Source: Tunturiibacter empetritectus
GTDB taxonomy: Bacteria; Acidobacteriota; Terriglobia; Terriglobales; Acidobacteriaceae
Direction: 5' to 3'
Length of the DNA stretch: 64,000 nt
Assembly (NCBI RefSeq): GCF_013410875.1
Contig: NZ_JACCCU010000002.1
Coordinates: 1,232,051 to 1,296,050 of the forward strand
In this document: positions 17,452 through 27,245 of the stretch, piece after piece
How the letters are laid out: every line of letters begins with the position of its first letter
Numbering within the stretch: position 1 is the stretch's first letter
The notes under the pieces: model-generated
The model's database searches: none
The model's input: the letters and a program-made list of their open reading frames with translations, nothing else
Told to the model about the DNA's origin: nothing
Made by a program: the position numbers and the translations under genes

Positions 17452-17618
17452 CTAAGGACCGCAATGTAGGTGGCTTTGACGCGCAATTAGCATCCAGGGC
17501 CCTTCCGACTTGCGCTGCCAAACGTCCGTGTATCGTTGAATCTTCGGCTTGCTCGCATCCGTGCCAACGGCTTCTGTGAGTTCCGCGTGTCCCATGAGGA
17601 TGATCACTCTCCCAAACA
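17452..17618 (-). pseudogene. NTF2-like (DUF4440) C-terminal remnant
   Basis: Reading the minus strand gives VIILMGHAELTEAVG...KPKIQRYTDVWQRKSEGPWMLIARQSHL and then a stop. This matches the C-terminal half of the neighbouring NTF2-like protein family (RFTDLWKMEDGRWVLTVRQST). The N-terminal half is missing, so it is a truncated gene. Confidence 0.65.
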
Positions 17619-17944
17619 CAGAGCTTGATTCACCGATGTCTTACAAGCGTTGTACTTTACACCCCCTGAGCTCAGAAGCTTCAGAAACGGCGTCGCGATC
17701 CTGTACCTTGTTCCCCAGAACTGTTGACCGTCATCTGCAGTGGCCAGATCTTTTCGGGTGCTGCCGTGTCTTTTTGCGCGCATGGAGGGCCCGATCCCTG
17801 CCTAGATCAATCCTAATAGCGGAAGACGGCTGGCCGAAAGGGGCGCTAGTTATTTTCGGAATGTGGTGGAGGAGTGGCCGTATCACCGTGTGAGAGCTTG
17901 ATATATTGCTTATAAGCAACGTAATCTTTTTAAAAGATACCTAT

Positions 17945-18190
17945 ATGCTTTATAACCGCATTGCTGTACTTCGTTCAGAACGATCCTTGAGCAGGCAGGT
18001 CTTGGCGCAAGCTGTGGGTGTCAACCCACAGACGATCGGATTTCTGGAGAGGGGCGATTACACCCCGTCTCTCGAACTGGCATTCAAGATTAGCGGATTC
18101 TTCAAGCTGCCGGTTGAGGCGGTCTTCTCGCCAGATCCATTTCGACCGCTGAGCGAGCTGGTGTACGTGATCGAAAAGAGAGAGGCATAG
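17945..18190 (+). CDS. Xre-family HTH transcriptional regulator
   Basis: 81 residues from the ATG at 17945 (MLYNRIAVLRSERSLSRQVLAQAVGVNPQTIGFLERGDYTPSLELAFKISGFF), a compact helix-turn-helix of the Cro/C1 type with little else. Such minimal regulators sit directly before a membrane protein gene, as here (2 nt gap to the next start), and control that pair. The open frame extends 13 codons upstream, but the family begins at this Met. Confidence 0.85.
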   Translation: MLYNRIAVLRSERSLSRQVLAQAVGVNPQTIGFLERGDYTPSLELAFKISGFFKLPVEAVFSPDPFRPLSELVYVIEKREA

Positions 18191-18192
18191 CG

Positions 18193-18879
18193 ATGCTGAA
18201 TACCGGCGTGAAGCAGCTACGATTGCTGGGTATCGATATGCAAGCCCGGTGGCGACGACGCGTTGCGGTAGTAGTAACCTACGGGGTCTTCGGTGCAGGT
18301 GTGTTTGGGCTGCAAATGAAAGAGTGGAGCGGTTTGGGCATCCATACTGGACAATGTGGGGGTTGTCTTTTTCTGGTCGCGTTTACCGGAGTATTTCGCA
18401 ACGGGGGCTTGGTCAAGACCTTCGACGTTCCGAAGCGAAGGACTCCGGAGACGATGATGGTCGGCAGCCTTGATGAGTGGGCCCGCTACCGATATGGGAC
18501 AGCAGGGTTTGAAGACAGTTCGGCAGAGCAACAGGAGGAGTTGCTGAAGAACTATCGAATAGGAACTTACGTGATGCCCATCATCAAGAGCCGGGAGGCT
18601 CGTCCGTGGCTGCCAGACGAGCGTGAAGTAGCGCAAAGAGATTGGGCTTCACGGAGAACGCTGGTTTGGCTAATGGCATACGCAATATATCTCGCGGGAA
18701 TGTATTCGACCCATCTAGAACGACCAACAACAGCGGGAGACATCGTTGCCCTTCTCCTGACGGTCGGGGTGCAGGCGCTCACTTTGCCGAAAGCGATGCT
18801 GTTATGGGAGGAGCCTGACCCGCGCGAGGTGGCCAGCGAGATACAACTGATAGCCGAAGCGCCTAAAATTCCAAGTTGA
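18193..18879 (+). CDS. Membrane protein of the Xre operon
   Basis: 228 residues. Hydrophobic segments occur near 25-40 (VAVVVTYGVFGAGVFGL), 53-68 (GGCLFLVAFTGVFRNGG), 155-172 and 183-203, so about four membrane helices, with a charged soluble loop between the second and third (about 75-150). Not recognised beyond the common HTH-plus-membrane-protein pairing. Start and stop are tightly packed with both neighbours. Confidence 0.65.
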   Translation: MLNTGVKQLRLLGIDMQARWRRRVAVVVTYGVFGAGVFGLQMKEWSGLGIHTGQCGGCLFLVAFTGVFRNGGLVKTFDVPKRRTPETMMVGSLDEWARYRYGTAGFEDSSAEQQEELLKNYRIGTYVMPIIKSREARPWLPDEREVAQRDWASRRTLVWLMAYAIYLAGMYSTHLERPTTAGDIVALLLTVGVQALTLPKAMLLWEEPDPREVASEIQLIAEAPKIPS

Positions 18880-19164
18880 ATGTCATTCCGGGAGGGTCAG
18901 AAGCCCGTGGCTCAGGCATCGAGGCCGTGGCTCCAGCGTCCGTTCTTCGGGAGAAGAACATTCGTTGGGCGTTGGCGAGGCTGGGATGGCCAATGGCTCG
19001 ATTGCTGGCCACTGGGCTATGTGGATAGCGCTCCTGAAATTCTGCTTGAAATCCTGCGCCGGTTGGAGTCTCGATATGGACGCCAAGAGCCGTGTCGGCC
19101 GATCGAGCCTAACGAATTTTTAGTATGGTGGCGAGTTGTGCTTCAGCCTCACGACATCCAATAA
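18880..19164 (+). CDS. Small hypothetical protein, Trp-rich
   Basis: 94 residues. Its ATG directly follows the upstream TGA, so it is probably co-translated with the membrane protein. Trp-rich (RTFVGRWRGWDGQWLDCWPLGYV). Not recognised. Confidence 0.5.
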   Translation: MSFREGQKPVAQASRPWLQRPFFGRRTFVGRWRGWDGQWLDCWPLGYVDSAPEILLEILRRLESRYGRQEPCRPIEPNEFLVWWRVVLQPHDIQ

Positions 19165-19615
19165 TTTGATAGCACGTGCGGCAAATCGAATCCATAGTTG
19201 CGGCGCTGCTTGCGAGATCGCCATAGCAATTCTGTCATCATCCACTTCCGCAACGCAGCAACGCCAGACATGTCATCACATGAATTCGCTTCACAAGATT
19301 TCCTTGAACGAAAAGTTAGGTTCTCAGCTTTGTTAGCTATTTATTTGTCAAACGGGGACAAGGTAATTTTTTGGTTCAGAGTGCACCTCTTTTTGAGAAG
19401 CTGTTTGGTAGCAGGGTTCAAAACTCAAGTCTCATTTGTTATGTCAGTAACAGCTACAGCATGCCTGTTCGCGTTTGATTTTTTGATCAGGTATTTTCTC
19501 CTAAAATGAATCAGGCCATCCTGTATCTTCATTCATCATCGCTAGGCAAAAATAAGAAGCGAAGATTAGGATTCTTTTCGCGAACATGGTGCTTGAGTTT
19601 CGAGGAACATGCGAC
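19165..19615. other. Gap with no supported gene
   Basis: About 450 bp. A 103-codon frame at 19198 has two hydrophobic stretches but no ribosome-binding site or recognisable start; I do not call it. Confidence 0.4.
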
Positions 19616-19831
19616 ATGAGCAACTCCTATGTAGTGTTCGGAGCGTATGGAGGAGTGGGCTCTGCTCTTTGTAGGCGACTTGCCAACAAAGGCGCTGCGC
19701 TGTTGCTGGCTGGCCGCGACGAGGTACGTCTTGCTAGCCTAGCAGCGGAACTCTGTGCGAAATTTTTTACTTTAGACGCTACCAGTCTTCGGCAGGTCGA
19801 CTCTCGTCATCTGACCTTCTATTTCGTTTAA
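19616..19831 (+). pseudogene. Short-chain dehydrogenase fragment (N-terminus)
   Basis: Begins MSNSYVVFGAYGGVGSALCRRLANKGAALLLAGRDEVRLASLAAEL, the first beta-alpha-beta of an SDR Rossmann fold with its glycine loop (GAYGGVG), and stops after about 70 residues, long before the YxxxK catalytic pair. Non-functional remnant. Confidence 0.7.
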
Positions 19832-19919
19832 GATGATTTATCGGTAGTATTTCGCGCTCTGGCAAGGTGTGGAATCGAATCGATTCCGCGGCCATCTAAA
19901 AGATTAACTTGGAGAACTC

Positions 19920-20924
19920 ATGAAAGTCATTGAGCTAGCGGCACCACGTGTCGATGCACTGCATTCCTGCACTTATCCTGATCCCGTCCCAGGCCCGGCT
20001 GAGGTGTTAGTTCGTCTGCGGGCCGCTTCGTTGAACTTTCTTGATATCGCCGTTGCCACCGGCAAGTATCCCCTCAACAATTTTCCGATCATTCCCGTTA
20101 CAGACGGAGCAGGCGAGATCGCGGCTATCGGCGCGGCTGTGACCGACTGGACTGTTGGAGAACGGGTCATCCCGCATTTCATTCCCAACTGGCAGGATGG
20201 CCGGATGCCCACCGCCGGCGGCGGCCCACGTCGTGGCATCGATCTTCCCGGCAGCCTCGCGGAGTATGTGGTGGTTCCCGCGCACTCGCTGGTCCATACA
20301 CCGGCGCACCTATCGCACGCTGAAGCGGCCACCTTACCGATAGCAGCGACCACGGCCTGGCGCGCCGTTCGCACCGCCGGACTGGGACCGCACAAGACGG
20401 CTCTCGTGCTCGGCACCGGCGGCGTATCGCTTTTTGCAATGCAGTTTGCAAGGGCGCACGGGGCGCGGGTTCTTGTTACATCGTCCTCTGACGAGAAGCT
20501 GGAGCGCGCCCGCAAACTGGGCGCTGATGAAATTATCAATTACAAATTCACTCCCAAGTGGGCGGATGCGGTGCTTCGCCTGACCGATGGAAGAGGCGCT
20601 GATCTTGTGCTCGAGACAGGCGGTGCGGCGACCTTTCCGCAATCGATCGAAGCTGCGGGTCTTGATAGCACAGTGTTCATCATCGGCTTCCTGTCCGGGA
20701 CGGAGGTCTCGATCAACGTGGTCCCCGTGATGGAGAGGCGCATTCGCCTGCAGGGCAACAATACAGGCCCTGTGGCTGATTTTGCCGACGCCGCAGCTGC
20801 GATGACCGCCCATGGAATCAAACCCGTTCTCGACGCTACGTTCCCCATGGATCAGGCGCAGGCAGCCTACAGACATCTGGCTGAAGGCGGGCACTTCGGC
20901 AAGATCGCGATCAGCATCCCTTAG
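19920..20924 (+). CDS. Zinc-free MDR alcohol dehydrogenase / quinone oxidoreductase-like
   Basis: 334 residues with TTGGAGAA before the ATG. It is a medium-chain reductase: GroES-like domain (VLVRLRAASLNFLDIAVATGKYP...GAGEIAAIGAAVTDWTVGERV) then a Rossmann domain with LGTGGVSLFAMQFARAHGARVLVTSSSDEKLERARKLGADEIINY. The catalytic zinc Cys of classical ADH is replaced (SLNFLD instead of GICxxD), so it belongs to the zinc-independent QOR/enoyl reductase branch, using NAD(P)H. Substrate unknown. It is the only intact enzyme gene in a stretch of decayed genes. Confidence 0.88.
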   Translation: MKVIELAAPRVDALHSCTYPDPVPGPAEVLVRLRAASLNFLDIAVATGKYPLNNFPIIPVTDGAGEIAAIGAAVTDWTVGERVIPHFIPNWQDGRMPTAGGGPRRGIDLPGSLAEYVVVPAHSLVHTPAHLSHAEAATLPIAATTAWRAVRTAGLGPHKTALVLGTGGVSLFAMQFARAHGARVLVTSSSDEKLERARKLGADEIINYKFTPKWADAVLRLTDGRGADLVLETGGAATFPQSIEAAGLDSTVFIIGFLSGTEVSINVVPVMERRIRLQGNNTGPVADFADAAAAMTAHGIKPVLDATFPMDQAQAAYRHLAEGGHFGKIAISIP

Positions 20925-21004
20925 CTCTCAATTCCAAGGGCGGCACGCTCACTGGAAGACTAAAGGCCGTCGTTCGTGCTGGTGAGAAAAGGCTCGAAGC
21001 TCGG

Positions 21005-21093
21005 CTACACGCCGCCGCCGATTCTCACAATGACTCCGGAGACATATCCTGCCAGCGGACTAGCCAGAAAGGCGACTGCAATGGCAATGTGTC
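21005..21093 (-). pseudogene. Short-chain dehydrogenase fragment (C-terminus)
   Basis: The minus strand reads IAIAVAFLASPLAGYVSGVIVRIGGG followed by a stop, which is the usual SDR C-terminal signature (FLASxxAxYVxGxxxxVDGG). The frame is closed upstream. A leftover of a deleted gene. Confidence 0.6.
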
Positions 21094-21242
21094 AAGCGGC
21101 TTGGCTTGCAGAGTCGCTATCAAGCTGGACAAAGTTTTTTTACTCCAGTCCTAGAGTGGAGGGAGTGCGAATTAGCAATGGACCCGGTCTTGTTCGGAAC
21201 CTCGGCCTTGAATTGTGAATCTAATAACTAGGAGATCTTCTC

Positions 21243-21662
21243 ACGACAAAAGTCTGGTTGGTTACAGGAAGTGGCAACGGACTAGGGCGGGACATTTCGG
21301 AAGCGGCGTTGGCTGCAGGTGACAACGTAGTCGCCGGGGCTCGCAAGACTGCGCAACTCGATGATTTGGTGCGACAGTATGGAGAGCGACTCAACCGGTC
21401 TCGCTCGAAGTCCGCGATGAAGCAGCCACGAAGGCTGCAGTCGCGACGGCCGTATCTGAGTATGGGCGGCTCGATGGTTTACACAACGCGTGCTGCAGTT
21501 CCGGTCATGGCAGTCAGCGTAGCGGGCGCATTTTTCAGGTGTCCTTGATCGGCGGCCGGATGGCGATACCTGGCAACTCTCCCTACCATGCTGCCAAATG
21601 GGGCCGCCGGCGGCTTTAGCCACTCGGTGGCCGCAGAGGTGGCGCCCTTTGGAGTCCAGGTA
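21243..21662 (+). pseudogene. Short-chain dehydrogenase, frameshifted
   Basis: TKVWLVTGSGNGLGRDISEAALAAGDNVVAGARKTAQLDDLV in one frame, then continuing in others with VSLIGGRMAIPGNSPYHAAKWG (the YxxxK active site) and [16 protein letters not shown]. At least two frame changes, and the expected start codon is ACG. An inactivated oxidoreductase or Baeyer-type SDR. Confidence 0.7.
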
Positions 21663-21667
21663 TAACA

Positions 21668-22297
21668 GTGGCGGGTGGCGGGCTCGCCCTGATGCTATCG
21701 CTCGCTTCGACGCGATGGCTCGCTGCCAACTGGCGCAATCTACCCCGGGCCGACTCCGTGCACATCGATGGATGGGTTTTCACTTTTGCCGCAGGGCTGG
21801 TCGTGATTACAGGATTGCTGGCTGGTCTCGCGCCGGCAGTCACATCCACTGGCAGTCGGCTACTCACAGCGCTGCAGGAGTCCTCACGATCGGCCAGCAC
21901 CAGCACCTCGCGGGCGCAGCTTCACAAGACGATGCTTACAGTTGAAATCGAGCTCACGGTCATGCTGCTCTTCTCAGCCGGACTGCTTTTCAAGAGCTTC
22001 ATGCACCTGCGCATGGCGGACCTAGGCTGCGGTATCGATCACGTGATGACCATGAAATTCGGTTTGCCGGAAATCCAATACGATACGCGCGACAAAGTGA
22101 TGCTCTTCCACCAGTCACTGCTTGAGCGCGTGCGCCGGCTTCTCCTGGCCGCGGTAGGCCTGTATGGAGTGCTTTCCTACTTGGTGACCCAGCGAGTGTC
22201 GGAAATTGGCATTCGCATCGCCCTCGGCGCGCAACGTGATCAGATATTGCGTCTTATTTTGTTCGACGGGCTGCAGCCGCGCTCCTCGGGCTGTTAG
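21668..22297 (+). pseudogene. ADOP/MacB-type ABC permease, internally deleted
   Basis: 209 open codons. The first part ([73 protein letters not shown]) is the mid-region of acidobacterial ADOP permeases. At about 22130 it jumps straight to the C-terminal [33 protein letters not shown], skipping several hundred residues normally present, then ends early. The N-terminus is also missing. Confidence 0.75.
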
Positions 22298-22746
22298 CCA
22301 GCGCAGGCGCAACGCAACTTATCCGATCGATGCCCCACGCGGATGTCTCGCGAATAGGATTTTAGGGGTACCCGAATTCAGACGCACGCCTCGAGGGCAG
22401 GGGGCGAATTTGAGGCGGTACAGACTCGGTGAAGGGAGCGCGTGGCAATCGAGACCTCGCAGTCTTTGGGTGCGGACGCGGGGGGTTGTCGTCACCCTAC
22501 CCCCCGCCAAAAGGTATAGACGACTTTTAGAGTCGCAGTTTTTTTTGAGAAGGGCGGATCGTTCCGGGAGGTCGTCGGAATAGCACAACAAAAAAACCGT
22601 CCTTTATTCATACCGCGACATACGCGAGACAATTGTCACCGCCGTTTAACATTTGATCCCTAGCCTCATCAACAAAGGCCACAACTGAACCATAGGCCCT
22701 AATTTCACTACTACATACCTGCTTTGTTTACTGAAAGGTAGAGCCA
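22298..22746. other. Upstream region of the TBDR
   Basis: 449 bp without a gene. The last 130 bp should hold the promoter and leader of the receptor; GAAAGG lies just before its ATG. Confidence 0.4.
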
Positions 22747-25700
22747 ATGACGCCACGTAGAGCGATACTTATCGCCCTGATCATCCTGAGTGCGATTATT
22801 CTTCAATCCGCAAACGCGCAACAAACACTGGGTTCAGTGTCCGGCGTCATCAGCGACGCGACCGGAGCAATCATCTCCGGAGCAAGTGTCGTGCTTGTCA
22901 ACGATCAAACTGCAGCGAGCCGTACTACTTCCACGAACGGAAGCGGCGCCTACCAGGTGCAAGGTCTGCCGATCGGTCTGTACACGGTGACTATCACAGC
23001 CAATGGCTTTGATACGGAAAAGCTTAGCGGCTTCCAGATTCAGGCCGATCGCACTGCCGCGCTGGTTGTGCGCCTCAAGGCCGGCCAGGTCTCCTCCACT
23101 ATCGACGTTGCAGCGACGCCTCAGCTCGACACAGTGGATACCACCAACGGTTACATTCTCGACGCGGCGCAGATTGAAAAGATTCCGCTCGGCACCGGCA
23201 GCTTCACGCAACTGGCAACGCTTAGTCCGGGAGTTCACGCTGACCTGCTTGCCGACACCGGCACCAACACCGGCCTTGGCAACCAGAACATCTATGCCAA
23301 CGGACAGCGCCTCAGCAGCAACACCTTCACTTTTAACGGCGTCATGACTAACAACCTGTTCAACGGCGCCTCTTCCAGTCAGGTCACCGAAAGCCGCGCC
23401 GTTCTGAACACTGGCGAGTCATTCCAGTCGAATGGCACCATCCGCACCAACACCTCGATCTTCGACGCTATCGGCGAAGCTCTTCCCTCTCCCCCGCAGC
23501 AGACTATTGCAGAGGAGCGCGTCAACACGTCCATGTTCGACGCTGCGCAGGGAGCCACTGCGGGCGCCCACATCGACGTAACTACAAAAACCGGCACCAA
23601 CGCGCTTCATGGGTCCGCTTATGGCAACTGGGAGACCTCCGCGCTCAACGCCAATCCGTTCTTCAACAAACAGACCGGCAACCCCACTCCAGATCTTCAC
23701 CGCTATGTCGCGGGTGCGGAACTCGGTGGCCCCATCCGGCACGACAAGCTCTTCTTCTACGCCAGCTATCAGTACACCCGCGCGCGCGACCAACTCAATT
23801 CGCTCAGTAGCTACTTCGCGCCCCTCGGCATTACCGACGACCGCAGTGTGGCTGGCCTGCAGCCTGTATTAGCCGCGGCAAACCTTCCCCCCGGCACCCC
23901 TATCGACCCCGTCGCACTCGCCTTTCTCCAAGCCAAACTCCCGGGCGGCCGACTCCTGATTGAGTCCCCTGCCGATCCTGCCGGCAAGGTATCGTTTATC
24001 GGCCCTGCTTCGAAGTTCCAAGCCGATCAGGCCAACCTGAATATCAGCTACGTGCTTTCACACAAGGACACTCTTACCGGCAGGTATTACTTCCAACAGG
24101 ATCCCAGCGAGAGCCCCTTTTCGAGCACCAACCTGCTCGGATTTCCGCAGAAGTACACTGCTGGCAGCCAGGTCTTCTCGCTCGAAAACACGGTTGTTCT
24201 CTCTCCGCGGCTTACGTGGGAGCAGAAGGGGGGGTTCGTTCGCATGAAGGTGGACTCTTTCACCGGCCAACCCTTTGGTCCTTCTGCGGTGGGCATCAAT
24301 CTCTTCGGCAGCCCGCTGCTTCCCGGTGTCGCCATTCGCAATGCAAACGGCTTCAATAGTCTTAATATCGGCCCAACCTCCAACTTTGCCAACACCGGCT
24401 TCTCTCAGAACACGTTCGAGGGCACCTCGACGCTGAACTACGTGGTTGGAAATCACTCCTTCGCCTTCGGCGGCAACTACGATTTCACCCAACTCAACAT
24501 CATCAACCGCGCCAATCAGGTTGCCACGCTCTCCTATAACAGCATCGGCAACTTCCTCACCGGCGGGCCGCTTCGCAACAGCGCTGGAACCTCGGTCTAC
24601 TTCCAGGGCGCAAGCAACCGCTACTACCGCTCGCCTCAGGTTGGCGGGTATGCCCAAGATCAGTGGCGTGCGACCCCGCACCTGACCATCACCGCCGGCA
24701 TCCGCTACGACTACGACGGCGGCCTCTACGAGAAGTACGGCAATCTGGTCAACTTCAGTCCAAGGCAGTACTCCTACGACCTCGCCAGCGATACCATCAT
24801 CAACAGTGGTCTTGTCGTCGCCGGCAACAACAAACTTTATGCTTCCCGGGGCGCATCGAAGTCCACCCTTACGAATCGCCAGTGGGGCATCGGCCCGCGC
24901 ATCGGTCTCGCCAACAGCATCACCGACAAGCTCGTCCTGCGGGCGGGGTTCGGGCTCTACTACGACCGAGGCGAATACTTCACCGAGTTCTCACCCTCCG
25001 CCGGTAACGGCTTTAATGGACCCTTCGGGGTTACGCTGCAGCCCCCCTTTGTGCAGGGTGTGATACCCGCTAAGGGTGCAACCTCCGAGAATCCGTTCGG
25101 AACCGTGCGCCCGCCAATCGACACCAATCCTGCTAACTTCATCAAGAATCTCTCTAATCAGGCAGCCCTGATCGATGGAGCCAACCCCTATCTGTTTGGT
25201 GCCTACGCGGCTAACAACAGTCTTCCCTACACCGAGAACTGGAGCCTCGACCTCCAGTACCAACTCACGCACAGTATCGTGACCACGCTCGGATACACGG
25301 GCAATCACGGAGTCCACCAGACCGTCCCTGTCCCCTTCAATCAGCCCCAGGTGGCTACGCCGGATCACCCGGTCAACGGGCAGAGCTACAGCTATGGCTA
25401 CAACGCCCAGTATCCCAATGGAGCCACACTCCTCACCGAGCCCTACAGCACCAGCACCGGAGGCAACACCGATCTGCGTGTGCCTTACATCGGCTACAGT
25501 CCCAACTCCGTGGCCTGGACAACTGTAGGCTGGTCGCACTACGACGCTTTACTAGCCTCCATTCGGCAGACGAATTGGCATGGCTTCGACTTTCTTTTGT
25601 CCTACACCTGGTCGCACTCCCTGGATGCTGCGAGCGGCTTCGGACTTTTCTACAACGGCAACAATCCTCAGAATCTCGCCTCCGGATATGCCTCTTCGGA

Positions 25701-26445
25701 CTACGATCGCACCCACGTGACCATCTTCAGCTTCAACTACCAGGTGCCCGATCTTAAAACTGGAAACCGCTTTGCTGACAAGGCGGGAAGCGGATGGGGC
25801 CTCAGCGGCGTCACCACGTTCCAGAGCGGCCAACCCTATAACGTCTACGACTTCTCCGGAACCGTTGGCAGCATCTTCTTCGCATCCAACGACTTCCTCA
25901 CTAACCCTGTGCTTCCGCTCGCGCCCGGCTTCAATCCGAAGAGTGCGCACACCAAGCACAGCGGAGCCTTCGTGAACCCGAATGCACCCAACGGCACCTC
26001 CTCCAACTTCAACGATGTCGCTTTCACCCCATCTGCCTTCGCCTATCCTTCCTTGCAGCCCGGAGAGTCCGGCGTTCCACCTTGCGGCGGGACTACCAGC
26101 GGCGGTTATCTCTGCGATACCTTCGAGTCGACCTTTGCAACCGGCCAGCGCAACATCTTCCGCAGCGCCTTCCAGAAGCGGGCCGACATCGCCCTCTTCA
26201 AAGAGACCAAACTACACGAACAGTACCGCCTCCGCATCGCCATGGAGGTCTTCAACGTCACCAACACCCCCAGCTTCGATACGCCCGGCAACAACTTCAG
26301 CGGCAGCGACTTCAACAACCCGCCGGGAATCACTCCGCTACCCAACAGCGACCCCACCGTCTTCTCCAGTCAGGGAGTAGGCGCCATCACCAACCCCATT
26401 GGAAGCCCACGACAGGTTCAGTTCTACGGCATCTTCAGCTTCTGA
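22747..26445 (+). CDS. TonB-dependent receptor, Oar-like
   Basis: 1232 residues. A signal peptide (to about residue 25, ANAQQ) precedes a carboxypeptidase-regulatory Ig-like domain (about 30-115: SVSGVISDATGAIISGASVVLVNDQ...GAYQVQGLPIGLYTVTI), a plug (about 125-290, with QNIYANGQRLSSNTFTFNGV and HIDVTTKTGTNALHGSAYG) and a long beta-barrel ending in Phe (QFYGIFSF). This is the Oar-like class that dominates Acidobacteriota. No TonB box or substrate-specific neighbour is evident; flanked by decayed genes upstream and a mobile-element remnant downstream, so its cargo cannot be guessed. Confidence 0.93.
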   Translation: MTPRRAILIALIILSAIILQSANAQQTLGSVSGVISDATGAIISGASVVLVNDQTAASRTTSTNGSGAYQVQGLPIGLYTVTITANGFDTEKLSGFQIQADRTAALVVRLKAGQVSSTIDVAATPQLDTVDTTNGYILDAAQIEKIPLGTGSFTQLATLSPGVHADLLADTGTNTGLGNQNIYANGQRLSSNTFTFNGVMTNNLFNGASSSQVTESRAVLNTGESFQSNGTIRTNTSIFDAIGEALPSPPQQTIAEERVNTSMFDAAQGATAGAHIDVTTKTGTNALHGSAYGNWETSALNANPFFNKQTGNPTPDLHRYVAGAELGGPIRHDKLFFYASYQYTRARDQLNSLSSYFAPLGITDDRSVAGLQPVLAAANLPPGTPIDPVALAFLQAKLPGGRLLIESPADPAGKVSFIGPASKFQADQANLNISYVLSHKDTLTGRYYFQQDPSESPFSSTNLLGFPQKYTAGSQVFSLENTVVLSPRLTWEQKGGFVRMKVDSFTGQPFGPSAVGINLFGSPLLPGVAIRNANGFNSLNIGPTSNFANTGFSQNTFEGTSTLNYVVGNHSFAFGGNYDFTQLNIINRANQVATLSYNSIGNFLTGGPLRNSAGTSVYFQGASNRYYRSPQVGGYAQDQWRATPHLTITAGIRYDYDGGLYEKYGNLVNFSPRQYSYDLASDTIINSGLVVAGNNKLYASRGASKSTLTNRQWGIGPRIGLANSITDKLVLRAGFGLYYDRGEYFTEFSPSAGNGFNGPFGVTLQPPFVQGVIPAKGATSENPFGTVRPPIDTNPANFIKNLSNQAALIDGANPYLFGAYAANNSLPYTENWSLDLQYQLTHSIVTTLGYTGNHGVHQTVPVPFNQPQVATPDHPVNGQSYSYGYNAQYPNGATLLTEPYSTSTGGNTDLRVPYIGYSPNSVAWTTVGWSHYDALLASIRQTNWHGFDFLLSYTWSHSLDAASGFGLFYNGNNPQNLASGYASSDYDRTHVTIFSFNYQVPDLKTGNRFADKAGSGWGLSGVTTFQSGQPYNVYDFSGTVGSIFFASNDFLTNPVLPLAPGFNPKSAHTKHSGAFVNPNAPNGTSSNFNDVAFTPSAFAYPSLQPGESGVPPCGGTTSGGYLCDTFESTFATGQRNIFRSAFQKRADIALFKETKLHEQYRLRIAMEVFNVTNTPSFDTPGNNFSGSDFNNPPGITPLPNSDPTVFSSQGVGAITNPIGSPRQVQFYGIFSF

Positions 26446-26457
26446 CAACCTACCCAG

Positions 26458-26489
26458 CCGCGCCGTTCGAACCCGGTCGGATGGCGCGG
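26458..26489 (+). terminator. GC-rich hairpin after TBDR
   Basis: CCGCGCC (26458-26464) pairs perfectly with GGCGCGG (26483-26489) around an 18-nt loop, starting 12 nt after the stop. It lacks a U-run. Confidence 0.45.
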
Positions 26490-26683
26490 TTATCACTCCC
26501 CGTTACCCTCGACGCTTGGAAGGCTATCCGCTTTACTTCCGATAGCAATATCCCTAACTGTGGGCTGATTTGCAGTAATCGTCCCGCGCCACCATATATT
26601 GCGGATGCAACGTATTCAATGACTTTGGACTCTCTGAAGCTCCCGACTATGTCCCTAGCCAGTTGATAATACGATTTGTTACG

Positions 26684-26971
26684 TCACTCTATTCGCGTAT
26701 CGGGTTCGTCCATGAGTTCCGGCCTCTCGATGCTACTCAAATGCAAAAGCTGCTGGAAAGGAGATGGACACCTGCCGGAGTCACCCTTCCGGACGAACAA
26801 CTGGTCCCGGAAGTGATAGCGAGTCTGATACGGATGACCGGCGGAAACTTCAGGCTCTTGACCCGACTTCTCACCCAGATCGAGCGGGTTCTCAGCGTAA
26901 ACAACCTTCATCTGGTCTCGACCGCAGTCGTCGAAGCCGCACGGGACAGCCTCGTGATTGGGCCGGGATGA
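26684..26971 (+). pseudogene. TniB/ExeA-like transposition ATPase, C-terminal remnant
   Basis: YSRIGFVHEFRPLDATQMQKLLERRW...EVIASLIRMTGGNFRLLTRLLTQIERVLSVNNLHLVSTAVVEAARDSLVIG is the lid/C-terminal part of AAA ATPases that assist DDE transposases. The Walker A and B part is missing, so only a scar of the element remains. Neither the transposase nor inverted repeats were found. Confidence 0.65.
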
Positions 26972-27245
26972 CGCAAGATGCGACAAATAATTCTGAAACA
27001 CTACGACAAATAGCGATTAAAGCTACAGCTACGGTGAAGCAATACTTTTACGACACCCATAACCAACTCAAAGCTCAATTGACCGACTTGTAACAGCCTA
27101 CAACTTCGCCCGAAGACTCAAGACCTTGAAAGGCCTCACGTCATACGAATACCTCTGCAAACTCTAGTCACAAACCCCGGATAGATTTACCCTCGACCCA
27201 ATCCATCAAATGCCGGGGACTAAACACCTAATCCAAGGAGGTCTA

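Noticed and set aside
17549..17893. 114-codon plus-strand ORF
   Set aside because: Its first part is antisense to the NTF2-like remnant; the rest has no motif or ribosome-binding site.
20334..20894. 186-codon minus-strand ORF inside the oxidoreductase gene
   Set aside because: Antisense shadow of an unambiguous MDR gene.
24058..24681. 207-codon minus-strand ORF inside the TBDR
   Set aside because: Shadow frame of the long receptor; no ribosome-binding site and no recognisable motif.
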